Origin: Sulfurimonas sp.
GTDB taxonomy: Bacteria; Campylobacterota; Campylobacteria; Campylobacterales; Sulfurimonadaceae
Assembly (NCBI RefSeq): GCF_026196735.1
Contig: NZ_JAPHUF010000007.1
Location: 62,001 to 126,000, forward strand
Reading direction: 5' to 3'
DNA length: 64,000 bases
In this document: one piece after another, positions 44,778-53,682 of the stretch
How positions within the stretch are numbered: position 1 is the first letter of the stretch
How the letters are laid out: each line of letters opens with the position of its first letter
The notes under the pieces: model-generated
What the model was told of the DNA's origin: nothing
The model's input: the letters and a program-made list of their open reading frames with translations, nothing else
The model's database searches: none
Position numbers and translations under genes: made by a program

Positions 44778-45168
44778 AACATATGAATCCTCAATCAAAC
44801 CTTTTTTAAACCTCTTAAACCCATCAACTAAGCAATTATACACTATCGTAATTTATCTGTAAATCAATCGTTAAACCGCATATTACATGTACATGATCAT
44901 AAGCTTCTATAATCAATTAAACAGCATCAATTAACAGTGTGTGAAGTATCTTGTTAAGAGGTTACTCTACAACAGATAGGCTCTTGTATGCTATAAATAG
45001 ATTATGTTAAGTAGATGAAAGTCTTCGAAGGTTTAGAGCAATACAGGTTGCTGAGAATGACAACCTGTATTTAAGTATAAGACAGTTTAGGAGATATATT
45101 ATACTTTTTAGATCTAGGCCAGAACCTGGCCAAGATATTTAACATCGTAGGAGAATGTTAATTTTAGA
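44778..45168. other. 391-bp gene-free structured region between the DUF302 and porin genes
   Basis: No convincing ORF on either strand. It contains a perfect 11-bp inverted repeat AATACAGGTTG/CAACCTGTATT (45040-45050 and 45061-45071) and a 6-bp hairpin GGCCAG-AAC-CTGGCC (45117-45131) that may terminate the porin transcript on the minus strand. A -10-like CTATAAAT near 44990 faces the plus-strand hairpin. The arrangement would suit a small regulatory RNA, but no known RNA family is recognised. Confidence 0.4.
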
Positions 45169-46584
45169 TTAGAATGTGTATGAAGCAATCAAACGATAAT
45201 GATTTTGTCTTGCACCGTCTGTTGATGCACCTGTAGTACTATTATACTCACTAACGCGTCTAGCATTAAAAACTTTAAACATCCACTCTTTAGATGGCTT
45301 ATATACTAAAACAGTGTCTATTTCGTAAGCATCATTTCCTGCTGCTACATTTGTAGGAGATAAATCACGACTACTTTGTTCAGTTTTTGACTTACCATAA
45401 TCAGCATAGTTAACCATTAGCTTAAGACCCTTCATGATAACATAATGTGCACCAATTTTATATGCATCTACATCTTCACGGTATGCATTACGAGAGAAGA
45501 TTGAGCTTGTGTACGCAGGATCTGCACCCCATGCATTAAAGTATTGACCTTCTGTGCCATTGTCTTTACTGCCAGATGAGTTAAATGCAGCAAAAACACC
45601 CCATTTTTTAGTACCAAGTGCTGCTTTAGCACCCATCATATTAAAGTCTATATCACCGGCAAGCGAATCACCAGTATCTTTTTGCATTAGATATTGAGCA
45701 CTTAGGTTAACAGCCATTCCTTTTGCTACCGGGATTTTATATTTTAATTCTGTGTAGAAGTCATTTGCAATATCATATGCGTGATAAGCCCAAAAATCAG
45801 CTTGTAGGTTTTTAATGCCAGTATATGTAAGACCAAGTACCGAGCGACCATCACTATCAGAAAAACCAGCTGCTTCACTCATGCTGTAAAATTCAGCTTG
45901 TTCAACGAGTGCTGCGTCTGCACCGCTATAAAATGGATCATTTTTTGGATCATTGTATAGTCTGGTAGCAACACCGGCTGTTCCGGTTCTCTCACCGATC
46001 ATACCCCAGTCAGCCATTGCACGAGAACCAAAAGACATCTGTGCCATATGTCCTGCAGTCACTTTAAGACCGTCAATTATATCTGTATCTAACATATATG
46101 CTTCATAAAAATTCGGCATTAGAGATGTTTGAATAACTGTCAGTGGAGTATCAATTGTTTGGCGACCAATTCTAGCATGAAAATAATCATTGGTATAGTC
46201 AAGATAAGCCTCACCCATTAAAGATTTTGTTTTACCGTCACGGTCAACAACCATACCGTAAGCACCCTTGTCCCAATCACCACCGGCAGCTGGTTTTTTC
46301 TTTACATCCCAGTTAGTTAAGCCGGCATCACCATTGACATACATACCAACACCGACTTTAAGTCCATCTGTAAAAACTTCAGGAGTCTCATATTTTAACT
46401 TTACAAGATAACCAGAACCGTTACTTGGAGCATAACCATTTTTTTCATCATCTATAACTGTCATTGCTTTAAGCTGTAAGTCTAAGTTTCCGCCTCTGAC
46501 ACCGTCAATAGTAACATCTGCTGCTTGAGCCATAGTAGAACTTACTAATGCTGCTGCAATCGATAGCTTTATTGCTTTTTTCAT
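45169..46584 (-). CDS. OprD/Campylobacter MOMP-like outer-membrane porin
   Basis: A signal peptide (about 1-21, cleaved after AQA) precedes a beta-barrel of about 450 residues with alternating-pattern strands. It ends in SYTF, the C-terminal Phe required by the BAM machinery. LDYTNDYFHARIGRQTIDTPL is typical of OprD-like epsilon porins (segment about 128-148). The substrate is unknown; OprD-type porins pass small organic or inorganic anions and peptides. Its promoter carries the three TTAACA boxes shared with the DUF302 gene, and the adjacent two-component genes read the same way. Confidence 0.88.
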   Translation of the reverse strand: MKKAIKLSIAAALVSSTMAQAADVTIDGVRGGNLDLQLKAMTVIDDEKNGYAPSNGSGYLVKLKYETPEVFTDGLKVGVGMYVNGDAGLTNWDVKKKPAAGGDWDKGAYGMVVDRDGKTKSLMGEAYLDYTNDYFHARIGRQTIDTPLTVIQTSLMPNFYEAYMLDTDIIDGLKVTAGHMAQMSFGSRAMADWGMIGERTGTAGVATRLYNDPKNDPFYSGADAALVEQAEFYSMSEAAGFSDSDGRSVLGLTYTGIKNLQADFWAYHAYDIANDFYTELKYKIPVAKGMAVNLSAQYLMQKDTGDSLAGDIDFNMMGAKAALGTKKWGVFAAFNSSGSKDNGTEGQYFNAWGADPAYTSSIFSRNAYREDVDAYKIGAHYVIMKGLKLMVNYADYGKSKTEQSSRDLSPTNVAAGNDAYEIDTVLVYKPSKEWMFKVFNARRVSEYNSTTGASTDGARQNHYRLIASYTF

Positions 46585-46659
46585 TCTTCACCCTTTTTTT
46601 ATTTGTCTGCAGTCTAAATAACATCTTTAAAAAGAGTATTAATTAAACTTCATATTTGT

Positions 46660-46713
46660 AGTATAAGTAAATAATATAAATCTGATGTTAATTTTTTGTT
46701 AATGGAGTGTTAA
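46660..46713 (-). promoter_or_regulatory. Three-box operator and -10 of the porin gene
   Basis: On the minus strand, TTAACA boxes end at 46708, 46697 and 46686, again exactly 11 bp apart. The -10 TATACT (46665-46660) follows after 20 bp, and the porin ATG is 101 nt past the last box. Over 28 bases the operator differs from the DUF302 one at a single position. Confidence 0.75.
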
Positions 46714-46726
46714 CAAGATAGTTTAA

Positions 46727-47935
46727 TTAAAGATGAATAATAAAAGAATTTATTCCATTTTCATATTTGTACGAAAGTGAAAAATCATGTTTTTCTAAGA
46801 TATAGTAAACAATATACAGCCCTAATCCAAAACTATCTTCCATATTCATATCACATTTTGTAAATGGCTGAATACAATAGTCTAAATCATGCTCCATTGC
46901 ATCGCCTTTACTACAAAAAGATAAGTTATCACCATCAAGTTCAAGATAAATATTAGAGTCAGTTGAGTACTTAATCCCGTTATCAATTAGATTTTTAAAT
47001 ACAATGCTCATTAAATCAAAATCTGCATTAATAGTTCTATTGGAAAGATTATGTTTAATAGATTGAGGTTCTAAAAATAGTAAATCTGTTGCATTGTCGA
47101 GTATATCGATGAGATGGTAATTTTTTTTGTTAATTTGACAGTCACATGCTGTTATGTTTTCTATCTGTAAAAACTCTCTAGTTAGTAGATTAAGGCGAAT
47201 AAAAATATTTGTCAATATCTCTTTAGTTCGAGACGCTTCTAAAAATTCCAAAGAGAGTTGCCCCTTTGTTATAGGTGTTTTTAACTCATGTGTAATATTT
47301 CTTAAAAATATTGTTCTTGAAGTCATCATCTCTTTAATTTTTCGAACAGCCTTGTCAAACTCGTTTGAAACTTCAGCAATCTCGTCTTTTCCGTTTGAGC
47401 TAAGAGATAAGTTCATTTCTCCCTCTCCAAAACGGCGAATCTGTATTTGAAGATGCTTTAATGGATAGATACTAATGGCAATTGAGATAAAAAGAGCAAA
47501 CTGAACTATAACAAATGCTCCATATAGCCACCACATGTAGTATACATTTATAGGTTTAGTATTCATGTCTTTTAGAAGCATTGAACCGGTTTTTTCCGGA
47601 GTTAGCATATATCTGTAACCATCTTTTTCATAAAGATTAAAATATAACATTCCGCAAGATATAGAGTCTATCTCTTCGTTTTTGATTATATTTTCTTTTT
47701 CATTGTCGACTATTTTTATATGTTTTGATTTGAGATTTTGAAAAAACTTCTCATCTGTGTCCATACCTACATGTCTCTGCATAACGAATCTCGCTACTTT
47801 ATGGTAATGAGCTTTAAGTTTTTCATTTACAGATAAAAATTCATAATCATACATGAATTTAAAGAGTATTGTAATAATTGCAAATGCTATAAGAAATAAT
47901 ACACCAATCCTTAGTAGTATGGAGTGGCGGTTCAT
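46727..47935 (-). CDS. ArsS-like sensor histidine kinase
   Basis: A 402-residue transmembrane kinase. Helix 1 is at about 8-27, a ~105-residue periplasmic sensor domain (about 30-135) follows, then helix 2 (136-158), a HAMP-like region, the H-box with phospho-acceptor H216 in NITHELKTPITKG, and a catalytic domain with N-box NLIDNGIKYS and GLGLYIVYYILEKH. It belongs to the ArsS-type kinases of Campylobacterota, whose best-known member senses acid in Helicobacter. It overlaps the regulator gene by 4 bp. Confidence 0.88.
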   Translation of the reverse strand: MNRHSILLRIGVLFLIAFAIITILFKFMYDYEFLSVNEKLKAHYHKVARFVMQRHVGMDTDEKFFQNLKSKHIKIVDNEKENIIKNEEIDSISCGMLYFNLYEKDGYRYMLTPEKTGSMLLKDMNTKPINVYYMWWLYGAFVIVQFALFISIAISIYPLKHLQIQIRRFGEGEMNLSLSSNGKDEIAEVSNEFDKAVRKIKEMMTSRTIFLRNITHELKTPITKGQLSLEFLEASRTKEILTNIFIRLNLLTREFLQIENITACDCQINKKNYHLIDILDNATDLLFLEPQSIKHNLSNRTINADFDLMSIVFKNLIDNGIKYSTDSNIYLELDGDNLSFCSKGDAMEHDLDYCIQPFTKCDMNMEDSFGLGLYIVYYILEKHDFSLSYKYENGINSFIIHL

Positions 47936-48618
47936 GCCATCATCCTGTAGCCTACACCGCGGATGGATTCAATATATATAGGAGAACGAGGATTGTCTCC
48001 GAGTTTGGAGCGAATACGACTTATGATAACATCAATACTGCGTTCATCACTTTCCCAGCTTAGCCCTTCAACTCCATCAAGGATTGTTCCTCGACTCAGT
48101 ACCATTCCTCTTTGCTTTAAAAAAAGAGATAGTATGCCGTATTCTGCAACTGTTAACTCCAGCAAAGTACCTTTGTGGGCAATAAGCATTTTTGCTTCAT
48201 CAATACTAAAATCTCCATAGCTTTCTTCAGATGCAGAAGATGAAGAGTTTTTTTTCCGTCTAAGCATCGCGTGTATACGGGCTACAAGCTCGCGAGGGTC
48301 ATAAGGTTTAGGCAAATAATCATCTGCACCTTTTTCCAGACCTAAGACTTTATCGCTCACCTGGTCTCTTGCTGAGGATATAATAATTGGAGTGTCAAAT
48401 GCATTGGAAATTTTTTCACAGAGGAACAGACCATCCATTTTAGGCAGGGTTAAATCAAGTACAATAATGTCAAAATGTTTTTTTTCAAGATGTGCCAGTA
48501 CTGTGGTAGGGTCGGAGTTTACTTCAACATCAATGTTGCTGTTGGTTAGGTAATCAGACAACAATTCAGCCAGTACAGGATCGTCCTCAATCATTAATAG
48601 TTTTATATTGTTTTGCAT
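47932..48618 (-). CDS. OmpR-family response regulator (ArsR-like)
   Basis: A 228-residue regulator: receiver domain with IEDD, phospho-acceptor D55 in VLDLTLP, S/T and K (LPKPYDP), then an OmpR/PhoB winged helix ending in RSIDVIISRIRSKLG and ESIRGVGYRMM. A GTG start at 48624 is possible, but AGGAG 5 nt before ATG 48618 decides it. It is very likely the regulator that binds the 11-bp-phased TTAACA boxes at the porin and DUF302 promoters, since OmpR-family proteins bind tandem repeats with that period. Confidence 0.93.
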   Translation of the reverse strand: MQNNIKLLMIEDDPVLAELLSDYLTNSNIDVEVNSDPTTVLAHLEKKHFDIIVLDLTLPKMDGLFLCEKISNAFDTPIIISSARDQVSDKVLGLEKGADDYLPKPYDPRELVARIHAMLRRKKNSSSSASEESYGDFSIDEAKMLIAHKGTLLELTVAEYGILSLFLKQRGMVLSRGTILDGVEGLSWESDERSIDVIISRIRSKLGDNPRSPIYIESIRGVGYRMMA

Positions 48619-48644
48619 TACCACTCCTACTTAGTGGCGTTATA

Positions 48645-48662
48645 TTAACAGATAGATGTTAA
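48645..48662. promoter_or_regulatory. TTAACA inverted pair between the regulator gene and nadE
   Basis: TTAACA-N6-TGTTAA lies in the divergent region between the response regulator and nadE. It uses the same hexamer as the two operators but as an inverted pair, so it could be an autoregulatory site. It is weaker evidence than the phased triplets. Confidence 0.35.
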
Positions 48663-48740
48663 ATATGATATTAATTTAGTAGCAATTTGTTACCAAACTT
48701 TGATATAATATTTTTTATTAAAGTTACTTAAAGGTTGGTG

Positions 48741-49547
48741 ATGAAAAAGTACGAGCAGATTACGGAATATCTGCAGCATTTTTTAGATAACGAAGTTCGT
48801 AAAACAGGACTTAACAGAGTGGTTTTAGGGCTTAGTGGCGGGCTAGACTCTGCTGTTGTTGCCGTACTTGCTCAGAGAGTTTTTAAAGATGACCTTGTGT
48901 GTGTGAAAATGCCATCTCAGTACTCTTCGCAAAATTCTTTGGATGATGCTGACGAACTTTGTCGTGATTTTAGCATAAATGTTATTACAGCTTCAATTGA
49001 GCCGATGTTAAGGGCATATGAAGATATGAATCCGGATATGGACAATCTTAGAAAAGGCAATCTTTCTTCAAGGCTTAGAATGACGACACTTTTTGATATA
49101 TCTGCTAGAGAAAATGCTTTGGTGCTTGGCACAAGTAATAAAAGTGAGTTGATGTTGGGTTATGGAACCCTTTATGGAGACCTCTCAAGTGCCATCAATC
49201 CAATAGGTGATTTATATAAGAGTGAAGTGTATGAGTTGGCGGAGTATTTAGGTGTGTCAAGGAGTATTATAAAAAAACCTCCTTCAGCTGATTTGTGGGA
49301 TGGTCAGAGTGATGAAGCTGATTTAGGTTATACTTATGCAGAGTTAGATGCTGCAATGAAGCTGTATGTAGAAGATAGATTGAGTAAAGAAGAGATAGTT
49401 AAACAGGGTTATAGTAAAGATATGATGGACATGATTATAAACAGAATCTTTCGCAATCAGTTTAAAAGAAAGATGCCCGTTATTGCAAAGCTGACATCAA
49501 GAACAATCAACCATGATTTTAATTATCCAAGAGATATAACATTATAA
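48741..49547 (+). CDS. nadE: NH3-dependent NAD+ synthetase
   Basis: Amidates nicotinate adenine dinucleotide to NAD+ using ammonia. The PP-loop SGGLDSAVVAVLA is at about 34-46, and GTSNKSELMLGYGTLYGD and KKPPSADLWDGQSDE are family motifs. The 268 residues lack a glutaminase domain, hence the ammonia-dependent class. AAGG lies 6 nt before ATG 48741; TTG and GTG codons directly upstream are less likely. A TATAAT box is near 48703. Confidence 0.94.
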   Translation: MKKYEQITEYLQHFLDNEVRKTGLNRVVLGLSGGLDSAVVAVLAQRVFKDDLVCVKMPSQYSSQNSLDDADELCRDFSINVITASIEPMLRAYEDMNPDMDNLRKGNLSSRLRMTTLFDISARENALVLGTSNKSELMLGYGTLYGDLSSAINPIGDLYKSEVYELAEYLGVSRSIIKKPPSADLWDGQSDEADLGYTYAELDAAMKLYVEDRLSKEEIVKQGYSKDMMDMIINRIFRNQFKRKMPVIAKLTSRTINHDFNYPRDITL

Positions 49548-49568
49548 AATAAATTAAGGAGTTAAGTG

Positions 49569-50690
49569 ATGAATGTACCATTTTGTAAATATGAGAGCAG
49601 TAGAGATGCGCACTCAAATGTAAGTGATGTTTTAGATGGAGAAGATTTAGATCAAGTAGAGGAGTTAGAAAACGACTTTATTGATTATATTGGATCGGAG
49701 TATGCATTGGCTACTTCACACGGAACATCTGCACTTCACTTAGCGATGCTGGCATTGGACTTAAAGCGTGGTGATAAGATAGTTTGTTCTGTAAATGCTC
49801 ATCCTAATGTACCTGAAGTTGTTCGTCATTTTGACGCAGAGCCTATTTTTATAGATATAGATGCTGATACTTATAACATTAACCTTGACAAATTAGAAGC
49901 TTACCTAGAAGATAACAAGTCAAAAAAACTAAAAGCTGTGATAGTTACTCATGTTGCCGGTCAATGTACCGACTTAGACAGATTGTATAATATGGCTAAG
50001 ATATATGATGTAAAAATTGTTGAAGATGCAAGTGAAGCATTGGGTGCTACATACAATGGTAAAAAGATTGGTTCAACAGGAGCAGACATCACATGTTTTA
50101 ACTTCTCATCTCACTTGAAAAAAGATGTTTGTAATGGTGGTATGCTTGTATCAAATAGCGAAGAGATAATTAAGCGAGCCAAGCTTTTAAGCAAACATGC
50201 AATGGTAAGAGACGAAGACTCTTTAGAGTATATTTATGATGTTGTAGATATTGGATTTGATTACTCTATGAGTCAACTAGATGCCGCATATATCAGAGCA
50301 CAAATAAAAGAACAAGACAAAAATCTACAGAGAGTTAAAGAGATTGCCGGGATGTATAGCGAAGCTCTTAAGTCAGTAGACCATATAACTATTCCCAAGC
50401 CTGTCAGCGATGAACATCCCTTTTCTTTATATATAATCAAGATAGATAAAAACAGAGACTCTTTTGCATTAGAGCTTAAAAAAGAGGGTATTAATGTTGG
50501 ACTTCATTATATACCACTACATTTCTTAACATACTACAAAGCCAAATATTCACTTAAAATAAATAACTTTCCTGTTGCGCTTAAGAGCTATCAACAAGTT
50601 ATGTCTCTGCCTATTTATGCAGGCATGTGTAATAAAGATGTTAATCTTGTGATAGATAAAATCAAGTTAGTTTCATCAACAAGAGTTTAA
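49569..50690 (+). CDS. DegT/DnrJ/EryC1-family aminotransferase
   Basis: A 373-residue sugar aminotransferase-fold protein that would act on a keto-sugar nucleotide. It has the GTSALHLAM loop, the DASEALGATYNGKKIG motif and a C-terminal YIPLHFL segment. In the PLP-lysine region it reads NFSSHLKKDVCNGGML. Aligned without gaps to ArnB-like proteins, the lysine position is occupied by Leu, with Lys one and two residues later (about K184/K185). Neighbouring lpxK suggests a lipopolysaccharide role. AAGGAG 7 nt before ATG 49569 fixes the start. Confidence 0.85.
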   Translation: MNVPFCKYESSRDAHSNVSDVLDGEDLDQVEELENDFIDYIGSEYALATSHGTSALHLAMLALDLKRGDKIVCSVNAHPNVPEVVRHFDAEPIFIDIDADTYNINLDKLEAYLEDNKSKKLKAVIVTHVAGQCTDLDRLYNMAKIYDVKIVEDASEALGATYNGKKIGSTGADITCFNFSSHLKKDVCNGGMLVSNSEEIIKRAKLLSKHAMVRDEDSLEYIYDVVDIGFDYSMSQLDAAYIRAQIKEQDKNLQRVKEIAGMYSEALKSVDHITIPKPVSDEHPFSLYIIKIDKNRDSFALELKKEGINVGLHYIPLHFLTYYKAKYSLKINNFPVALKSYQQVMSLPIYAGMCNKDVNLVIDKIKLVSSTRV

Positions 50691-50700
50691 AAGCGTAGCA

Positions 50701-51612
50701 TTGAAAAAAAATCTAGTTTTTTGGGTTGAAGAGTATTTCTACAATCCAAATGCGTTTCAAAAACTACTATCCTTATTACTTCTTCCTCTTAGTTGGATTT
50801 ACTGTTTTGTTATGTACTTGAGATTTAAAAGCAAAACTGCCCAAGAGTTTGGTATAGATATAGTAAGTGTTGGAAATCTTAGTGTTGGAGGAAGCGGTAA
50901 AACACCACTTGTTACGGCATTAGCCCTAAATTACGAGAATGTTGCTATCGTTCTGCGCGGTTATGGACGACAAAGCAGCGGTTTACATGTCGTTAGTAAT
51001 GGCAATGAAATTTTAACTGATGTGAATATTAGTGGTGATGAAGCTATGATTTACGCCCATAAAGTTCCAAATGCAATTGTTATTGTAAGCGAAGATAGAA
51101 AAGATGGAATTTTAAAAGCAAAAGAGCTTGGTACAAAAATTGTATTTTTGGATGATGCGTATTCCAAACATGATATAAAAAAACTTGACTTACTCATAGA
51201 GGTAAATTCTAGCAATGATTTTTGCTTACCATCAGGAGCATTTAGAGAGAGATTATGGGCTTCAAAAGAGGCCGTTATAGTTAAAGAGGGCAAAGATTTT
51301 AAAAGAGTAGTTGAACTTAAAAATAAAAGTGATAAAATGTCACTTGTAACTGCCATCGCAAGACCAAATCGTTTGGATGGCTTTTTGCCACATGTAGTCA
51401 GTAAGAACTACTTTGAAGATCATCACTCATTTACAAAAAGTGAGATACAAGAGATACTTCAAAGAGATTCCTCAGAGACAGTTTTGGTAACTTATAAAGA
51501 TTTTGTGAAATTACAACAGTTTGATTTACCACTATCGTTATTAGACTTACATGTTGAAGTTGATGATAGAATATTTAAAATTATAGAGGATTACCGTGCA
51601 AAAAAAGATTGA
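50701..51612 (+). CDS. lpxK: Tetraacyldisaccharide 4'-kinase
   Basis: LpxK phosphorylates the lipid A precursor at the inner membrane. The 303 residues have an amphipathic/hydrophobic N-terminal segment (about 17-40), Walker A SVGNLSVGGSGKTP (about 56-69), LRGYGRQSSG, and the DEA motif in GDEAMIYA. The start codon is TTG with a poor ribosome site. Its end overlaps argB by 17 bp. Confidence 0.92.
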   Translation: MKKNLVFWVEEYFYNPNAFQKLLSLLLLPLSWIYCFVMYLRFKSKTAQEFGIDIVSVGNLSVGGSGKTPLVTALALNYENVAIVLRGYGRQSSGLHVVSNGNEILTDVNISGDEAMIYAHKVPNAIVIVSEDRKDGILKAKELGTKIVFLDDAYSKHDIKKLDLLIEVNSSNDFCLPSGAFRERLWASKEAVIVKEGKDFKRVVELKNKSDKMSLVTAIARPNRLDGFLPHVVSKNYFEDHHSFTKSEIQEILQRDSSETVLVTYKDFVKLQQFDLPLSLLDLHVEVDDRIFKIIEDYRAKKD

Positions 51613-52447
51613 AACAGTTAAAACACTGCTTGAAGCATTACCATTTATAAAAGAGTTCAACAAAGAAATAATTGTTATAAAGTATGGCGGTTCAGCTCAA
51701 GAATCTCCTCAGCTAAAAGAGAAGTTCGCAGAAGATATTTTACTTATGTATCTTGTTGGAATTAAGCCCGTTATTGTTCATGGCGGCGGTAAGAAGATTA
51801 CTGAGATGTTAGATGCGCTAAAAATTGATACAAAGTTTATAGATGGACAGCGTGTAACTTCAAAGGATGTCATGAGAATCGTTGAGATGGTACTAAGCGG
51901 AGAGATAAACAAAGAGATAGTCTCACTGCTTAACTCTCATGGTGCCAAAGCCATAGGTATAAGCGGAAAAGATGCTCACTTTGTAACGGCTAAGCCAAAA
52001 GATTTTTCCAAATGGGGATTAACCGGAAATATTACAAATGTAAAAGCTGAGGTTATCTCAAATCTTATTGCAGAAAAATTTATTCCTGTAATCGCACCTA
52101 TAGCAGCTGGTGAGGAGATGGGACATCCAGGTTATAATATTAACGCAGATCTTTGTGCTTCTTATGTTGCTAAAGCAATCGGCGCAAATAAAATAATATT
52201 TTTAACAGATACCGCGGGTGTTTTAAACAATGACAAAGAGCTTTTAAGTACTCTTACAAAAGATGAGGTTGAAGCTCTAAAAGCTGATGGAACGATTCAC
52301 GGCGGCATGGTTCCAAAAGTAGATGCATGTCTTGAAGCAATCGAAGGCGGAGTTCAAAAAGCACATATAATTGACGGAAGACTTGAGCACTCAATGTTGC
52401 TGGAACTTTTTACATCTGCCGGAGTCGGTACAGAGATAATTAAGTAG
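51596..52447 (+). CDS. argB: Acetylglutamate kinase
   Basis: The second step of arginine synthesis. The 283 residues contain IVIKYGGSAQ, VIVHGGGKKITEML, and the C-terminal GTIHGGMVPKVDACL signature. The start is GTG inside the end of lpxK. It converges on an MnmC-like gene with an 8-bp overlap. argH, the last step of the pathway, is about 10 kb downstream. Confidence 0.95.
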   Translation: MQKKIETVKTLLEALPFIKEFNKEIIVIKYGGSAQESPQLKEKFAEDILLMYLVGIKPVIVHGGGKKITEMLDALKIDTKFIDGQRVTSKDVMRIVEMVLSGEINKEIVSLLNSHGAKAIGISGKDAHFVTAKPKDFSKWGLTGNITNVKAEVISNLIAEKFIPVIAPIAAGEEMGHPGYNINADLCASYVAKAIGANKIIFLTDTAGVLNNDKELLSTLTKDEVEALKADGTIHGGMVPKVDACLEAIEGGVQKAHIIDGRLEHSMLLELFTSAGVGTEIIK

Positions 52448-53582
52448 TTCGAGCCATTTTATAGAAAAGTTTTTGAGTTGATATCTCTTTAGATATCTCT
52501 CTATCATATAAAATATTTTCACCTAGAATTTTTGCCAGATATGGGCCAAGAACAAACCCTCTTGAACCAAGAGCATTGATGACATGTAGATTTGGATAGT
52601 ATTCTAGTTCTTGCACTGGAATTTTTGTACCCTTTTTAATTGATGGATGTTTTTTTATAGAGTTTTCATAATCAATTGCTTTGCCAATTACAGGAAAATA
52701 ACTCTTGATGGTAGCTCTAGCACCCTTGTAAGTCTTAACTACTTCCAAATTTTCTAATTTTATCAGCTCATCGGCTTGTTTTAGAAGAGTTTTTGTCTGT
52801 TGTTCATCTGTATTTACATAAAACGAACATTTATCACATGTAGTTAAACACTCCATTTGTTGTGTGTCATGTCTCTCTTGTGTTGCTCCGATGGATAGTG
52901 TGCCATCATTTTTATTACTTGATACAGAGATGGATTTGTGAAGATTAAAAGGAACATTAGTTGTTGTTTTAACATCAATTCTAAGTCCAAAAACTGGGGA
53001 TATCTTCATATATGGCAGCTCTACCAATGAGTTGCTTACTCCTTGAGCTAAAATAATGTTTTTTGCCTGTAAATCTTCTATTTCATACAAACCATTTTTA
53101 AAGCTTAACGCTTTTACATCTTTAATATAAAAATCGCAATTCTCAAGCAGTTTATTGCAGGTAGTTTTAGGCTCTAAAACAGCTGCATCCTTATAAAAAT
53201 ATCCATTAATCTCTCTAAAGTTTTTTGATATATTTTGTAGTTTTTTTGTATCATAAAAATCGTATCTGATGCCGTTGTCTTGAAGCTTTTTTTGATTGAA
53301 ATTATCATTTGGAACTCGCAATACACCGTGTATATCGATGGCATTTGGAATTAGTTTTTTATAAAAATCTATAGAGTATTTTAAAGCATCATTAACAAGA
53401 GTATTATAAGAGTTTTGTTTACCGGGAAGCGGAGACAAAAATGCCCCTGCAGCACCGCTAGCACCGCCGGCAATGCCTTCTCTGTCTACAACGGCTACGC
53501 TTTTGTCTTCTTGGCTTAAAAAATGGGCAATATTGCATCCGGCACTTCCGGCACCAATAATTAAAAAGTCATATGTTTTCAT
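52440..53582 (-). CDS. FAD-dependent oxidoreductase resembling the MnmC C-terminal domain
   Basis: A 380-residue DadA-like flavoprotein with the dinucleotide motif GAGSAGCNIA. MnmC-type features include GGASGAAGAFLSPLP near residues 39-53 and LGSRGFVLGPYLA near the end. In E. coli the oxidase half of MnmC removes a carboxymethyl group from cmnm5U34 of tRNA; here that half is a separate protein. A deaminating amino-acid oxidase remains possible. The four Cys between about 237 and 246 (CLTTCDKC) are an unusual addition that could bind metal. Confidence 0.75.
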   Translation of the reverse strand: MKTYDFLIIGAGSAGCNIAHFLSQEDKSVAVVDREGIAGGASGAAGAFLSPLPGKQNSYNTLVNDALKYSIDFYKKLIPNAIDIHGVLRVPNDNFNQKKLQDNGIRYDFYDTKKLQNISKNFREINGYFYKDAAVLEPKTTCNKLLENCDFYIKDVKALSFKNGLYEIEDLQAKNIILAQGVSNSLVELPYMKISPVFGLRIDVKTTTNVPFNLHKSISVSSNKNDGTLSIGATQERHDTQQMECLTTCDKCSFYVNTDEQQTKTLLKQADELIKLENLEVVKTYKGARATIKSYFPVIGKAIDYENSIKKHPSIKKGTKIPVQELEYYPNLHVINALGSRGFVLGPYLAKILGENILYDREISKEISTQKLFYKMARTT

Positions 53583-53682
53583 TGTTGTATTATAGAAAAA
53601 TAAGACTTAATGTCAGGTGTTAAGCAGTTATTATTATAGTAATGATATAATCGCAAAAATAATTAAAATTAAGGAACAAAAG

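Noticed and set aside
44931-44970. TTAACA and TTGTTAA in the gap before the porin terminator as a further regulator site
   Set aside because: The boxes are not on the 11-bp period and no promoter lies next to them, so chance is a sufficient explanation in AT-rich DNA.
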